This document shows positions 1-8,134 of a DNA stretch of 64,000 bases, piece by piece (position 1 is the first letter of the stretch; each line of letters starts with the position of its first letter). This DNA comes from Streptomyces sp. UW30. Lineage in GTDB: Bacteria; Actinomycetota; Actinomycetes; Streptomycetales; Streptomycetaceae. Made by a program: the position numbers and the translations under genes. The notes below the pieces were generated by a model. That model was not told the origin of the DNA. It did not search any database and was given only the letters and a program-made list of their open reading frames with translations. The DNA lies in assembly GCF_008042075.1 (NCBI RefSeq), contig NZ_RDBN01000001.1, positions 194,132 to 258,131 on the forward strand, in the 5' to 3' direction.

Positions 1-625
1 CCAGGAACACATCGCACCCCAACTCCGTGGTGGTCCCGCACCACGACAGGAGTCCGACTCTCTCGCCGGGCACGACCCGGGGCTGATGGCGGCCTTCCAG
101 CGGGGGATCGGGCTGGCCGAGACGCAGCAGCACATGGAGTCGGTGCGGGGGGATGCCGAGCATCTGGATGCGGGGTACATGGGCGCAGACCACATGGCCA
201 CCGGCCACACGAGCATGAGCAGCGGCCACACGAGCGCGGGCCACATGGACTCGGCGCACACCTCCACCACCCACGGGATCACCCCCGCCTACACCCCCTC
301 ACCGCACACCACGACCGACACCACGTCACTCACCCCGGAGTCGACCCGTCCGGAACCCACGGTCTCCCAGCCCACCCACCTGGAGTCCGTACGCCCGGCG
401 CCCAGCCGACTGGAGCCGACGAGCCTCGACACAGCTCGCCCGCAGCCCACACATCTGCGCCCGACGTCCCTGGATGCACTCCACATGGATGTGACCCCCA
501 TGACCACGCGGCCGCCTATGGACGTCTCGCCCATGGACCCGGCCCATATGACCGAGCCGCACCCCGGGCCCGCGCCCGGTACCGACCACACCACCTGGCC
601 TGACGGGAGCGCACCAGCCGGATGA
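1..625 (+). CDS. cvnA: Conservon sensor histidine kinase CvnA, C-terminal tail (partial)
   Basis: The reading frame is open from the left edge (phase starting at base 2) to a TGA at 623-625, so only the C-terminal part is present. What is seen is a short conserved stretch, GLMAAFQRGIGLAE, near codons 28-41, followed by a low-complexity tail rich in His, Thr, Ser, Pro and Met with repeats such as GHTS and ESTRP/PTSLD. This stretch followed by a disordered tail is typical of the nitrate/sulfonate-sensor-type kinases that head Streptomyces conservons. The kinase and ATPase domains lie outside the window. Its neighbours are cvnB, cvnC and cvnD in the canonical order, which is the main support for the call. 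Confidence 0.75.
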   Translation, partial: QEHIAPQLRGGPAPRQESDSLAGHDPGLMAAFQRGIGLAETQQHMESVRGDAEHLDAGYMGADHMATGHTSMSSGHTSAGHMDSAHTSTTHGITPAYTPSPHTTTDTTSLTPESTRPEPTVSQPTHLESVRPAPSRLEPTSLDTARPQPTHLRPTSLDALHMDVTPMTTRPPMDVSPMDPAHMTEPHPGPAPGTDHTTWPDGSAPAG

Positions 626-717
626 CCACGACCGTGACCAGCTCGAAGTCCGCCTGGGAGACCACCCCCAACCCCAGCGCTCCCGCAGACCTTCGTACCT
701 CAAGGAGTCGATCCACC

Positions 718-1152
718 ATGGCGAGCGAAGCGCCGACCGCCCATGTCTCCGATCTCGACTGGCTGATGAGCGGCCTCGTCCAGCGCGTACCCCACACCAG
801 CAGCGCGGTCCTCCTCTCCTGCGACGGGCTCGTGAAGTCGGTCCACGGCCTCGACCCGGACAGCGCCGACCACATGGCCGCCCTGGCCTCCGGCCTGTAC
901 TCCCTCGGCCGCAGCGCCGGAGTCCGCTTCGGCGACGGAGGAGAGGTGCGTCAGGTCGTCGTGGAGCTCGACTCGACCCTGCTCTTCGTGACCACCGCCG
1001 GATCCGGTACCTGTCTCGCCGTGCTGGCCGGCCGCGAGGCCGACGCGGCGGTGCTGGGCTACGAGATGGCCATGCTGGTCAAGAGCGTCCGTCCGTACCT
1101 GATCACCGCCCCCCGGCAGCACTCCGTCGAACCCTCGGCGTTGAGGCCTTGA
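718..1152 (+). CDS. cvnB: Conservon roadblock/LC7 protein CvnB
   Basis: 144-residue roadblock/LC7-fold protein. In conservons CvnB is thought to act with the CvnD GTPase at the membrane, in a G-protein-like complex with CvnA. The family signature is clear near the N-terminus (LDWLMSGLVQRVP, then SSAVLLSCDGL) and the C-terminus ends with an AMLVKSVRPYL-like helix. I chose the ATG at 718 because AAGGAG lies at 702-707, a good distance upstream, and the protein then matches the usual length of about 140 residues. An alternative ATG at 622 overlaps the cvnA stop (ATGA) and would add 32 low-complexity residues. The gene ends 2-3 bases before cvnC. Confidence 0.88.
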   Translation: MASEAPTAHVSDLDWLMSGLVQRVPHTSSAVLLSCDGLVKSVHGLDPDSADHMAALASGLYSLGRSAGVRFGDGGEVRQVVVELDSTLLFVTTAGSGTCLAVLAGREADAAVLGYEMAMLVKSVRPYLITAPRQHSVEPSALRP

Positions 1153-1154
1153 AC

Positions 1155-1526
1155 ATGACGGCGGCCGGCGACGGGCCCTGGCTCGACGACGCGGCCGGAC
1201 GGCTGGTGCGCCCTTTCACGGTCAGCAACGGCCGTACCAGGCCCACCGTCGCGCTCGACCTCATGTCGCAGGTGATGGCCACCGGGGCGACCCCCCTCGG
1301 CTATCTCGGCCCCGAGCACGAGCAGGCGCTCGACCTGTGCCGCGCTCCCGTCTCGGTCGCCGAGGTGGCCGCCCACCTGAAGCTGCCGGCCGCGGTCACC
1401 AAGGTGCTGCTGTCGGACCTCGTCGACTGCGGGGCGCTCACCACCAAGCCCCCCGAGTTCCACCACAACCCGACAGACCGGGCCCTTCTGGAGGCAGTGC
1501 TCGATGGACTACGACGACAGCTCTGA
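1155..1526 (+). CDS. cvnC: Conservon DUF742 protein CvnC
   Basis: About 123 residues of the DUF742 family, the third conservon component. Visible family features are the start of the domain (LVRPFTVSNGRTRP), the Asp-Leu-Met-Ser-Gln segment, and a winged-helix-like central part (SVAEVAAHLKLPAAVTKVLLSDLVDCGAL). The ATG at 1155 lies two bases after the cvnB stop; an in-frame TTG at 1149 is possible. The 3' end overlaps cvnD by 23 bases, which suggests translational coupling. DUF742 proteins have no proven biochemical activity; the winged-helix reading is inference from the sequence pattern. Confidence 0.87.
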   Translation: MTAAGDGPWLDDAAGRLVRPFTVSNGRTRPTVALDLMSQVMATGATPLGYLGPEHEQALDLCRAPVSVAEVAAHLKLPAAVTKVLLSDLVDCGALTTKPPEFHHNPTDRALLEAVLDGLRRQL

Positions 1527-2103
1527 CCCCTTCCCCACCGCACTGAAGATCTTGGTGGCGGGAGGGTTCGGGGTAGGCAAGACGACCTTCGTGGGCGCGG
1601 TCAGCGAGATCGCACCACTCAGTACGGAGGAACTGCTCACCACCGTCAGCGCCGCGACCGACAGCCTCGAAGGCGTCGAGAACAAGGTCGAGACGACGGT
1701 GGCCATGGACTTCGGCCGCATCACGCTCGATCCGGAACACGTCCTGTACCTGTTCGGCACACCCGGACAGGAACGGTTCTGGTTCATGTGGGACGAACTC
1801 TCGGAGGGTGCGCTCGGTGCGGTCATCCTCGCCGACACCCGACGATTGGAGGACTGCTTCGCCGCGGTCGACTTCTTCGAGCAGCGAGGCCTCGGCTTCA
1901 TCGTGGCGATCAACGAGTTCGACGGCGGCCACCGCTACGACCCGGAGGAGGTCCGCGCCGCCATCGACCTCGACCCAGAGATCCCCGTCGTCCGCTGCGA
2001 CGCCCGCATCTCCAGCTCCGGCGTTCAGACGCTGCTGACCCTGGTACGGCACCTCATCGCCCACACGCCGGCACCCGCGCCAAGCCATGGCGCCCACATG
2101 TGA
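1504..2103 (+). CDS. cvnD: Conservon small GTPase CvnD
   Basis: 199-residue ATP/GTP-binding protein, the G-protein component of the conservon. The P-loop GGFGVGKTT is at residues 20-28 and the G3 motif FGTPGQERF at 84-92. The G4 position reads NEFD (137-140) instead of the usual NKxD, a known variation in this family. The start overlaps the end of cvnC. Together with cvnA-B-C this forms a complete conservon output module; conservons are linked to developmental and antibiotic control in Streptomyces. A GAF-domain gene follows 61 bases downstream and may be part of the same transcript. Confidence 0.92.
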   Translation: MDYDDSSDPFPTALKILVAGGFGVGKTTFVGAVSEIAPLSTEELLTTVSAATDSLEGVENKVETTVAMDFGRITLDPEHVLYLFGTPGQERFWFMWDELSEGALGAVILADTRRLEDCFAAVDFFEQRGLGFIVAINEFDGGHRYDPEEVRAAIDLDPEIPVVRCDARISSSGVQTLLTLVRHLIAHTPAPAPSHGAHM

Positions 2104-2164
2104 CAGCCGCACACACCCGCACGGAGCCGCATATGACGTACGCCCACAGGGACGGAAACCGCCC

Positions 2165-2743
2165 ATGAGCTACGGCCCACCCCATCCGGTCGCTCGCCTG
2201 CTGCTGACCCCCGAGGACAAGGAGGCCCCCGCCCGCGCCCAGCGGCTTTTCCGGCTGGGGCTGGGAGACCATGCCGACCCGGCCCTCGACGTCTTCGCGG
2301 ACCATCTCGCCGACCTCACCGGGGCGCCGTACGCCATGGTCAACTTCATCGACGAGAACCGGCAGTTCTTCGCCGGGCTGCACGCACGGCACAGGGTGAC
2401 ACTCGCGCGGGCCGACGAAGCCAAGCCGGAGCTGGGCCGCCATATGGAGCGCGACCATGGGTTCTGCCCCCATGTGGTCGTGCGACGCAAGGCACTGGTC
2501 CTGGAGGACGTCTGCGACTATCCGCGGTTCGCCGGGAATCCGATAGTCGACGAGTTCGGTATCCGCTCCTACATGGGCGCGCCGCTCATCGACAGTACGG
2601 GTATGGCGCTCGGCACGGTGTGTGTCGTGGACGTGGAGCCGCGGCCCTGGGGGAGGGCCGGGCTGGAGACCATCAAGGCGTCGGCCGCGGACCTGGTGAC
2701 CCGGCTGGAACGACGGGAGGCGGACGGTCTCCCGCTGCTCTGA
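2165..2743 (+). CDS. GAF domain protein
   Basis: 192-residue protein with a single GAF domain of the kind often annotated near conservons and sensor kinases. The domain core is visible in FADHLADLTGAPYAMVNFIDENRQFF, followed by the conserved FCPHVVVRRKALVLEDV and YMGAPLIDSTGMALGTVCVVD segments. No output domain is attached, so it is likely a small-molecule sensor or partner of the CvnA kinase. I chose the ATG at 2165, with GGGACGGAAA upstream; an earlier ATG at 2087 overlaps cvnD but would add 26 non-conserved residues. Ligand unknown. Confidence 0.85.
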   Translation: MSYGPPHPVARLLLTPEDKEAPARAQRLFRLGLGDHADPALDVFADHLADLTGAPYAMVNFIDENRQFFAGLHARHRVTLARADEAKPELGRHMERDHGFCPHVVVRRKALVLEDVCDYPRFAGNPIVDEFGIRSYMGAPLIDSTGMALGTVCVVDVEPRPWGRAGLETIKASAADLVTRLERREADGLPLL

Positions 2744-2774
2744 AGGGGCGGCGGACCATGTGGCCCCGAACTCC

Positions 2775-2792
2775 TAGCCGACCGGTCTAGTA
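2775..2792. promoter_or_regulatory. Putative TetR operator in front of the tetR gene
   Basis: Sequence TAGCCGACCGGTCTAGTA around the perfect palindrome GACCGGTC, 19 bases upstream of the TetR start codon. The 14-mer CTAGCCGACCGGTC recurs in reverse orientation in front of the SDR gene (5700-5717). Position and repetition suggest autoregulation by the adjacent TetR protein. Binding is inferred, not shown. Confidence 0.6.
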
Positions 2793-2810
2793 CTTCCGTA
2801 CACTGGAGCC

Positions 2811-3404
2811 GTGGGACGCACCAGTGACGCCAGGCAGAAGATCCTCGGTGCCGCGCGCTCGCTGATCGAGGGGCGCGGCTACTCGGCGTTGGGCGTGGCC
2901 GAGATCTGCAAGGCGGCCGGGGTACCGAAGGGCAGCTTCTACTACTTCTTCGAGTCGAAGGAGTCCCTCGCGCTCGCGGTCGTCGACGAGCACTGGGCGG
3001 CCCAGCGGCGCGACTGGGCGCGCGTCCTGGACGGTGACGGGGAGCCGTTGCAGCGGCTGCGGCAACTGTTCGAGGAGACTCAGGCGGGCCAGCGCGCCGT
3101 CCAAGAGGGCTGCGGCACCGTGTCGGGCTGCCTGTTCGGCAACCTCACGCTGGAATTGAGCAACCAGACCGAGGCGGTGCGCCGGCGATTGCAGGAGATC
3201 TTCGACGCGCAGGTCGACATGGTCCAGACGGTCGTCACCGAGGCCCGGGAGCGCGGCGACGTCACCGTGCCGGACACGCGTCAGGCGGCGCGGGCCGTGG
3301 TGGCGCAGCTGGAGGGCCAGGTGATGTTCGCCAAGCTCTACAACAGCACGGAGCGCATGAGCCCGCTGTGGGACAACTGCCTGGCGCTGCTCGGCGCCCG
3401 CTGA
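2811..3404 (+). CDS. TetR/AcrR family transcriptional regulator
   Basis: 197-residue repressor with an N-terminal TetR HTH (residues about 6-55: ARQKILGAARSLIEGRGYSA through GVPKGSFYYFFESKESL) and a divergent ligand-binding C-terminal half. It contains the segment GCLFGNLTLELSNQ, seen in the AcrR-like group whose targets are often SDR or NADPH-dependent enzymes. The start is GTG 2811, 19 bases after a palindromic putative operator. The same motif precedes the SDR/SnoaL operon at 5747-6888, which is therefore its best predicted target. Effector unknown. Confidence 0.9.
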   Translation: MGRTSDARQKILGAARSLIEGRGYSALGVAEICKAAGVPKGSFYYFFESKESLALAVVDEHWAAQRRDWARVLDGDGEPLQRLRQLFEETQAGQRAVQEGCGTVSGCLFGNLTLELSNQTEAVRRRLQEIFDAQVDMVQTVVTEARERGDVTVPDTRQAARAVVAQLEGQVMFAKLYNSTERMSPLWDNCLALLGAR

Positions 3405-3425
3405 CCCTCGGCCCCGCATCAACCC

Positions 3426-4031
3426 CTAGAAGCCGCGCCACACGTTGTCGAACGCGGCGTCCTCGATCGCCCGCCGCTGCCGTACGGCCTCCAGCTCCAT
3501 CACCGCGTTGCCGACGGCGGCCAGCACGGTCGTGACCGCTTCGTCGGTCAGCTCCTCGGTGGCGTCGGCCGACTCGTCGTTGATCCCCGCGGCGGTGGCC
3601 AGGGCGGCGAGGACCGGCTCGCCCGACGTCCAGCGCTCCTCCGCCTGACGCCGGGCCGCCGAGTCCACCGGCGCCGTCCGTGTGGCCCGCAGCGAAATCC
3701 GGCGGCTGCGCGGCCGGGCGGTGAGCCCCACGCGCTCCAGATCCTGGACGTAGGCCGCGGACAGTCCCCGGCCCCGGCGCCACAGCCAGTCCTCGACCGA
3801 CTCGTACGGGTCCTGCCGTACGAGTGAGGAGGCGGCCTCGTCCAGCAGGCGGTCGCCCGTCGGCGCCTGCGCGCTGGGTGTGATGAGGTCGCCGTCCAGG
3901 ACGAGGGCCCGGGCGTCGATGAGGTCGAACACCTCCGCCGCCGCGAGCGCGAGCGACAGATCGCCTTGTTCCACTGTGTGGTCCGGCGCCATGTCCAGAG
4001 CGACGATCGCGAGGTCCCGTGCGGTGTTCAT
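3426..4031 (-). CDS. GPP34 (GOLPH3/Vps74-like) family phosphoprotein
   Basis: 201-residue protein of the GPP34 family, bacterial relatives of the Golgi phosphoprotein GOLPH3; actinobacteria often carry several copies of unknown role, possibly phosphoinositide or membrane binding. The family pattern of alternating helices is visible: DLSLALAAAEVFDLIDARALVLDGD near the N-terminus, DPYESVEDWLWRRGRGLSAAYVQDLERVGL centrally, and a C-terminal AAVGNAVMELEAVRQRRAIEDAAF helix. It converges with the TetR gene (gap 21 bases). A gap of about 200 bases precedes catC, on the same strand, and shows no clear feature. Confidence 0.82.
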   Translation of the reverse strand: MNTARDLAIVALDMAPDHTVEQGDLSLALAAAEVFDLIDARALVLDGDLITPSAQAPTGDRLLDEAASSLVRQDPYESVEDWLWRRGRGLSAAYVQDLERVGLTARPRSRRISLRATRTAPVDSAARRQAEERWTSGEPVLAALATAAGINDESADATEELTDEAVTTVLAAVGNAVMELEAVRQRRAIEDAAFDNVWRGF

Positions 4032-4231
4032 GAGCGGCTCCTGGTCAGTCGGCCGAGTAGCGGGGCGGGTATCGGCATGCCTCGGTGCTCCGGGCGTACT
4101 ACGTCGATTCTCGCTGCCGTTCGGGCACTGTGTGGCGTACTACCACCATGTGGTGCGCGCACACCATTCTCAGCGCGGCGGCGGCCGCGGCCCACGAGGG
4201 CGGTCAGGAGCAGGGCCGGGGGGTGGGGCGG

Positions 4232-4534
4232 TCACCGGGAGGCGTCGAGCCGGCCCGGGTCGTTGGGGTGGGACTCCAGCGGGGTGACGGTCAGTGTCAT
4301 CCAGGGGCGCAACGGCAGTGTGCCGAGTACCTTCTCGTGGAGTTCCTCCTCGTCGGTGGCCCGCCACACCCCGATGCTGCGCAGCTCGCCCACGGGGCGC
4401 CACAGGCGGGCGAGGTTGCCGGTGGCGGCCAGTTCCGCGGCGCGGGCGGCCTCGGCGGAGCGCCGCCGGTCGACCTCCTCCTGCCCGGTGCCCTCGGGGA
4501 CGGTGGTGGTGATCTCGACCAGGAACTCGCGCAT
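4232..4534 (-). CDS. catC: Muconolactone delta-isomerase family protein
   Basis: 100-residue protein matching the small ferredoxin-like fold of muconolactone isomerase, which converts (+)-muconolactone to 3-oxoadipate enol-lactone in catechol degradation. Seen are the N-terminal MREFLVEITTTVP strand, the RLWRP segment and GVWRATDEEELHEKVLGTLPLRPWM, all typical of the family. No other cat genes are adjacent, so the physiological substrate is uncertain and the gene may be a stand-alone paralogue. It is transcribed away from the LysR gene at 4670, which is a plausible regulator. A damaged 3-oxoadipyl-CoA-type thiolase lies at 50.3 kb, but there is no direct link. Confidence 0.78.
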   Translation of the reverse strand: MREFLVEITTTVPEGTGQEEVDRRRSAEAARAAELAATGNLARLWRPVGELRSIGVWRATDEEELHEKVLGTLPLRPWMTLTVTPLESHPNDPGRLDASR

Positions 4535-4669
4535 GGCCTCTCTCCTCAGGGGGCGGGCCGCGCTGCGGTGCCGGCGGCCGCGATGCCCCCATCGTGTGCT
4601 CGTCACCTGCGCCGATGCCAGGACCGGCTTGCTCGCTGCTGATAGGCGCAGCCTCCCAGCGCGCGTAGC

Positions 4670-5599
4670 ATGACCGGCGTGGAGCTGCGCCAACTGCGGT
4701 ACTTCGTCGCCGTCGCCGAGGAACTGAACTTCGGCCGGGCCGCCGAGCGGTTGCTCATCGCCGGGCCCTCGCTCTCCCAGCAGATCAAGGCGCTCGAGCG
4801 GGATCTGGGGGTGCGGCTTTTCGACCGTGATCGCCGCTCGGTCTCCCTCACCCCGGCCGGCGCCGCCCTGCTCCCGCACACCCGGTCCCTGCTGGAACGG
4901 GCCGACGACCTGAAGCGGCGGGCCGGCCGACTGTCGGGCTCGGAGTCGGTACGGCTCGGCTACGTCAACTGGCTCCCCGCGGATCTGACTTCACGCACCG
5001 CCCCGGTGGCCCGGGTGCATGTCGACGCATGGGTCGCGCCCTCCCACACCCAGGCCGCCCGGGTCGCCGACGGCAGCCTGGACCTCGCCGTGTGCTGGGT
5101 GCGGACCGAGGACCTGAAGCGGCTCGGGCTGCGGGCCCGGCTCATCGGCGCGGACCGGCTCTACGCCGTGGCCAAGGGCACGGACACCGGTGACGTCGCG
5201 GCGCGGGACATGGACGTGCTCATCGACGACGACGTCACGTCCTGGGCGTCCTGGAACGAATACGCCGAGGAACTGGCGCGGGACACCGGCGCCAAGGCCG
5301 TACGCATCTCCGACGGAGCCATCACCGGGCCCGCCTTCTTCGACCACGTCCGCCGCTGCACCCGCCCCGTCCTCAACTCGCCCAAGGGGCAGACCACTCC
5401 ACTGCCACCCGACCTGGTCCGCCGGGAGGTCGACGCGCCGAAGGTGTACTGGACCTGGTCCCTCGTCCGGCGTGAGAGCGAACTGCGCACCGGCGTCCTG
5501 GCCGTCGTCGACGCCCTGTGCGACGGCGTCGGGGACCTCGGGATACGCACCCCGGATGCCTGGCTGCCCTCGGACGATCCGTACGCACTCGGGCGCTGA
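4670..5599 (+). CDS. LysR family transcriptional regulator
   Basis: 309-residue LysR-type regulator. The winged HTH is at residues 5-65 (ELRQLRYFVAVAEELNFGRA, SLSQQIKALERDLGVRLFDR) followed by a substrate-binding-like C-terminal domain. The effector domain is somewhat divergent, lacking the long conserved strands of CatM/BenM. The gene is divergent from the muconolactone isomerase gene with a 135-base intergenic region, the usual arrangement for LysR control of a neighbouring catabolic gene. It precedes the SDR operon on the same strand, but that operon has its own promoter. Confidence 0.9.
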   Translation: MTGVELRQLRYFVAVAEELNFGRAAERLLIAGPSLSQQIKALERDLGVRLFDRDRRSVSLTPAGAALLPHTRSLLERADDLKRRAGRLSGSESVRLGYVNWLPADLTSRTAPVARVHVDAWVAPSHTQAARVADGSLDLAVCWVRTEDLKRLGLRARLIGADRLYAVAKGTDTGDVAARDMDVLIDDDVTSWASWNEYAEELARDTGAKAVRISDGAITGPAFFDHVRRCTRPVLNSPKGQTTPLPPDLVRREVDAPKVYWTWSLVRRESELRTGVLAVVDALCDGVGDLGIRTPDAWLPSDDPYALGR

Positions 5600-5665
5600 C
5601 CTGTACTGGGAGCCGGTGCCTCCCACACGGGAGGAAACGGGTCCCGCGTAAACCCCTTCTGACCT

Positions 5666-5694
5666 TTGACGTTGCCGCGAGCCCGACTTACCTT
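5666..5694 (+). promoter_or_regulatory. Putative sigma-70-type promoter of the SDR/SnoaL operon
   Basis: TTGACG at 5666-5671 and TACCTT at 5689-5694 are separated by 17 bases, a good match to a housekeeping promoter. The predicted start point falls near 5701, inside the palindrome at 5700-5717, as expected for a repressed promoter. The start point is inferred only. Confidence 0.55.
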
Positions 5695-5699
5695 CCAAA

Positions 5700-5717
5700 T
5701 AGTCGACCGGTCGGCTA
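5700..5717. promoter_or_regulatory. Putative TetR operator of the SDR/SnoaL operon
   Basis: TAGTCGACCGGTCGGCTA is an 18-base imperfect palindrome with 8 of 9 half-site positions matching. It lies immediately downstream of the -10 hexamer and shares a 14-mer, in reverse, with the site at 2775-2792 in front of the tetR gene. This suggests that the TetR protein at 2811-3404 represses this operon. Confidence 0.62.
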
Positions 5718-5746
5718 GTACGGTCATCAGCTTGAGGAAGGTCACC

Positions 5747-6460
5747 ATGAGCACTCGGAACCAGAAGGTCGCGATCATCACCGGCGCCTCGCAGGGCATA
5801 GGCGCCGCCCTCGTCGAGGGCTACCGCAAGCTCGGATACGCCGTCGTCGCGACCTCGCGCACCATCGCACCCGTCGACGACGCCGACGTCCTCACCGTGC
5901 AGGGCGACATCGCCGATCCCGCCACCGCGGAGCGGGTCGTCGCCGCGGCCGTCGAGCGGTTCGGCCGGATCGACACCGTGGTCAACAACGCGGGCATCTT
6001 CGTCGCGAAGCCGTTCACCGAGTACACGGCCGAGGACTACGCCGCCGTGATCGGGATCAACCTGTCCGGCGTCTTCCACCTCACCCAGCGGGCCGTGCCG
6101 CACCTGCTCGCCCAGGGCGGCGGGCACGTGGTGGCCATCACCACCAGCCTGGTCGACAACGCGGACTCCAACGTCCCGTCCGTCCTCGCTTCGCTGACCA
6201 AGGGCGGGGTGCAGTCCGCCACCAAGTCCCTCGCCATCGAGTACGCGACCCGTGGCATCCGCGTCAACGCCGTGTCGCCCGGCACCATCAAGACCCCCAT
6301 GCATCCGGAGGAGAACCACGAGTTCCTCGCCGCCCTGCACCCGGTGGGGCGGATGGGCGAAGTGAGCGACATCGTCGACGCCGTGCTCTATCTGGAGACG
6401 GCTCCGTTCGTCACCGGCGAGATCCTGCACGTCGACGGCGGTATGAGCGCCGGACACTGA
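5747..6460 (+). CDS. SDR family oxidoreductase lacking the catalytic Tyr
   Basis: 237-residue classical-length short-chain dehydrogenase. The nucleotide-binding motif TGASQGIGAA is at 12-21 and NNAG at 80-83. The Tyr of the YxxxK motif is replaced by Ala (about residue 148) while Lys152 is kept, so the catalytic mechanism is probably altered; subgroups with this change exist. I chose the ATG at 5747 with GAGGAAGG upstream; the frame is open further upstream but runs through the promoter and operator. It forms a two-gene operon with the SnoaL-like gene and is probably controlled by TetR. Substrate unknown. Confidence 0.88.
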   Translation: MSTRNQKVAIITGASQGIGAALVEGYRKLGYAVVATSRTIAPVDDADVLTVQGDIADPATAERVVAAAVERFGRIDTVVNNAGIFVAKPFTEYTAEDYAAVIGINLSGVFHLTQRAVPHLLAQGGGHVVAITTSLVDNADSNVPSVLASLTKGGVQSATKSLAIEYATRGIRVNAVSPGTIKTPMHPEENHEFLAALHPVGRMGEVSDIVDAVLYLETAPFVTGEILHVDGGMSAGH

Positions 6461-6516
6461 CGGCCCGTCCGAGCCACGACCCGGGAAACGTACATGGGAA
6501 CGACCAAGGAGTGAGC

Positions 6517-6888
6517 ATGACCGCCACGAAGGACGCGAAGGCGATCCTGAGCAGCGTCCTCGACCAGTGGAAGGCCGGTGTCGACGGGCACCAACCCGAG
6601 CGTGTCGCCTCCCGCTTCACCGAGGACGCCATCTTCCAGGGGCTGCACCCCTACACCGTCGGCCGGCCAGGTGTGGCCGAGTACTACGCCTCCCAGCCAC
6701 TGGGTATGCGGGCCACATACCGCATCCTCGAGACCAGGCAGCCTGCCGACGGCCTCGTCCTCGGCTACATGGACGTCCGGTTCTCGTTCACCGACCGGCC
6801 TGCGCTGGACGTCAAGCTCGCGGTCCTCGTGACCCTCGTCGGGGACGACTGGTACATCAGCCACTACCAGGTCTCCCGCCTCGACTAG
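6517..6888 (+). CDS. SnoaL-like (NTF2 fold) protein
   Basis: 123-residue NTF2-fold protein of the SgcJ/SnoaL-like group. It shows the pattern ILSSVLDQWKAGVDGHQPERVASRFTEDAIFQGLHP and the beta-strands ending WYISHYQVSRL. Such proteins are isomerases, cyclases, hydrolases or ligand carriers; the catalytic type cannot be told here. AAGGAG at 6506-6511 fits the ATG at 6517. It follows the SDR gene by 56 bases in the putative TetR-controlled operon, suggesting the two act on the same small molecule. Confidence 0.8.
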   Translation: MTATKDAKAILSSVLDQWKAGVDGHQPERVASRFTEDAIFQGLHPYTVGRPGVAEYYASQPLGMRATYRILETRQPADGLVLGYMDVRFSFTDRPALDVKLAVLVTLVGDDWYISHYQVSRLD

Positions 6889-7008
6889 GCCCCTCTTCAC
6901 GAGCAGCCGAGAGCAGGGCGTGAAGGAAAGCTGTGGCGCCGCTTAAGAAATCCTCGATGGACCGCGGCGCCGCAGTACGGCAGATTGCTACGCGATTCCA
7001 CCCCCCTC

Positions 7009-7045
7009 CCCGGCTGCGGGCGCCATCGGCATGCCCGCAGCCGGG
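7009..7045 (+). promoter_or_regulatory. 13-bp perfect hairpin upstream of tdh
   Basis: The arms CCCGGCTGCGGGC (7009-7021) and GCCCGCAGCCGGG (7033-7045) are perfectly complementary with an 11-base loop. The hairpin ends 11 bases before the tdh ribosome binding site (7057-7061). No U-tract follows. It could terminate the upstream SDR/SnoaL transcript or act as a leader structure of tdh. The stretch 6889-7008 otherwise holds two GGCGCCGC copies but no gene. Confidence 0.5.
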
Positions 7046-7069
7046 ACCTCACGCACAGGAGCCGTAGCG

Positions 7070-8098
7070 TTGAAGGCGCTGGTCAAGGAGAAGGCGGAGC
7101 CCGGGCTGTGGCTCGCGGACGTTCCGGAGCCGGCCGTCGGCCCCGGCGATGTACTGATCAAGGTGCTGCGCACCGGGATCTGCGGCACCGATCTGCACAT
7201 CCGGTCCTGGGACGGCTGGGCGCAGCAGTCGATCCGTACCCCGCTCGTGGTCGGGCACGAGTTCGTCGGCGAGGTCGTCGAAACCGGCCGGGACGTGGCC
7301 GACATCAACCCCGGAGACCGGGTCAGCGGCGAAGGCCACCTGGTCTGCGGCAAGTGCCGCAACTGTCTGGCCGGCCGCCGCCACCTGTGCCGCGCCACGG
7401 TCGGCCTCGGCGTCGGACGGGACGGCGCCTTCGCCGAGTACGTCGCGCTGCCCGCCGCCAATGTGTGGGTGCACCGTGTGCCCGTCGACCTCGATGTCGC
7501 CGCGATCTTCGACCCGTTCGGCAACGCCGTGCACACCGCGCTGTCGTTCCCGCTGGTCGGCGAGGACGTCCTGATCACCGGAGCCGGCCCGATCGGCCTC
7601 ATGGCGGCGGCCGTGGCCCGGCACGCGGGCGCGCGCCACGTCATGATCACCGACGTCAGCGAGGAGCGGCTGGAGCTGGCCCGCAAGATCGGTGTGAGCC
7701 TCGCGCTGAACGTGTCCGAGGCGAGCATCGCCGAGGGCCAGCGCGCACTCGGCCTGCGTGAGGGCTTCGACATCGGCCTGGAGATGTCAGGCCGCCCCGA
7801 GGCGATGCGCGACATGATCGCCAACATGACGCACGGCGGCCGTATCGCCATGCTGGGTCTGCCGGCCCAGGAGTTCCCGGTCGACTGGGCCCGGATCGTG
7901 ACCTCGATGATCACGATCAAGGGCATCTACGGCCGCGAGATGTTCGAGACCTGGTACGCGATGTCCGTGCTGCTGGAAGGCGGCCTCGACCTCGCGCCCG
8001 TGATCACCGGCCGGTACGGCTACCGCGACTTCGAGGCGGCGTTCGCCGACGCGGCGAGCGGCCGCGGCGGCAAGGTCATCCTCGACTGGACCGCGTAA
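7070..8098 (+). CDS. tdh: L-threonine 3-dehydrogenase
   Basis: 342-residue zinc-dependent medium-chain dehydrogenase oxidising L-threonine to 2-amino-3-ketobutyrate, which the adjacent kbl product cleaves to glycine and acetyl-CoA. Using the TTG at 7070 as start gives [15 protein letters not shown], the canonical N-terminus and length (E. coli Tdh is 341 residues). AGGAG at 7057-7061 supports it; an upstream ATG at 7031 lies inside the hairpin. Catalytic residues Cys38, Thr40, His43, His63 and Glu64 all fall at the E. coli positions, and the structural-zinc Cys cluster (CGKCRNC...C) and the GAGPIG nucleotide motif are present. Cotranscribed with kbl (36-base gap). Confidence 0.95.
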   Translation: MKALVKEKAEPGLWLADVPEPAVGPGDVLIKVLRTGICGTDLHIRSWDGWAQQSIRTPLVVGHEFVGEVVETGRDVADINPGDRVSGEGHLVCGKCRNCLAGRRHLCRATVGLGVGRDGAFAEYVALPAANVWVHRVPVDLDVAAIFDPFGNAVHTALSFPLVGEDVLITGAGPIGLMAAAVARHAGARHVMITDVSEERLELARKIGVSLALNVSEASIAEGQRALGLREGFDIGLEMSGRPEAMRDMIANMTHGGRIAMLGLPAQEFPVDWARIVTSMITIKGIYGREMFETWYAMSVLLEGGLDLAPVITGRYGYRDFEAAFADAASGRGGKVILDWTA

Positions 8099-8134
8099 CC
8101 CCCCTCAATCGCCAGCACCTTCAGGAGCCTTCTC

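Noticed and set aside
4991..6457. Long minus-strand frame across the LysR and SDR genes
   Set aside because: It is antisense to two well-supported genes and crosses their promoter region; the translation has no family features.
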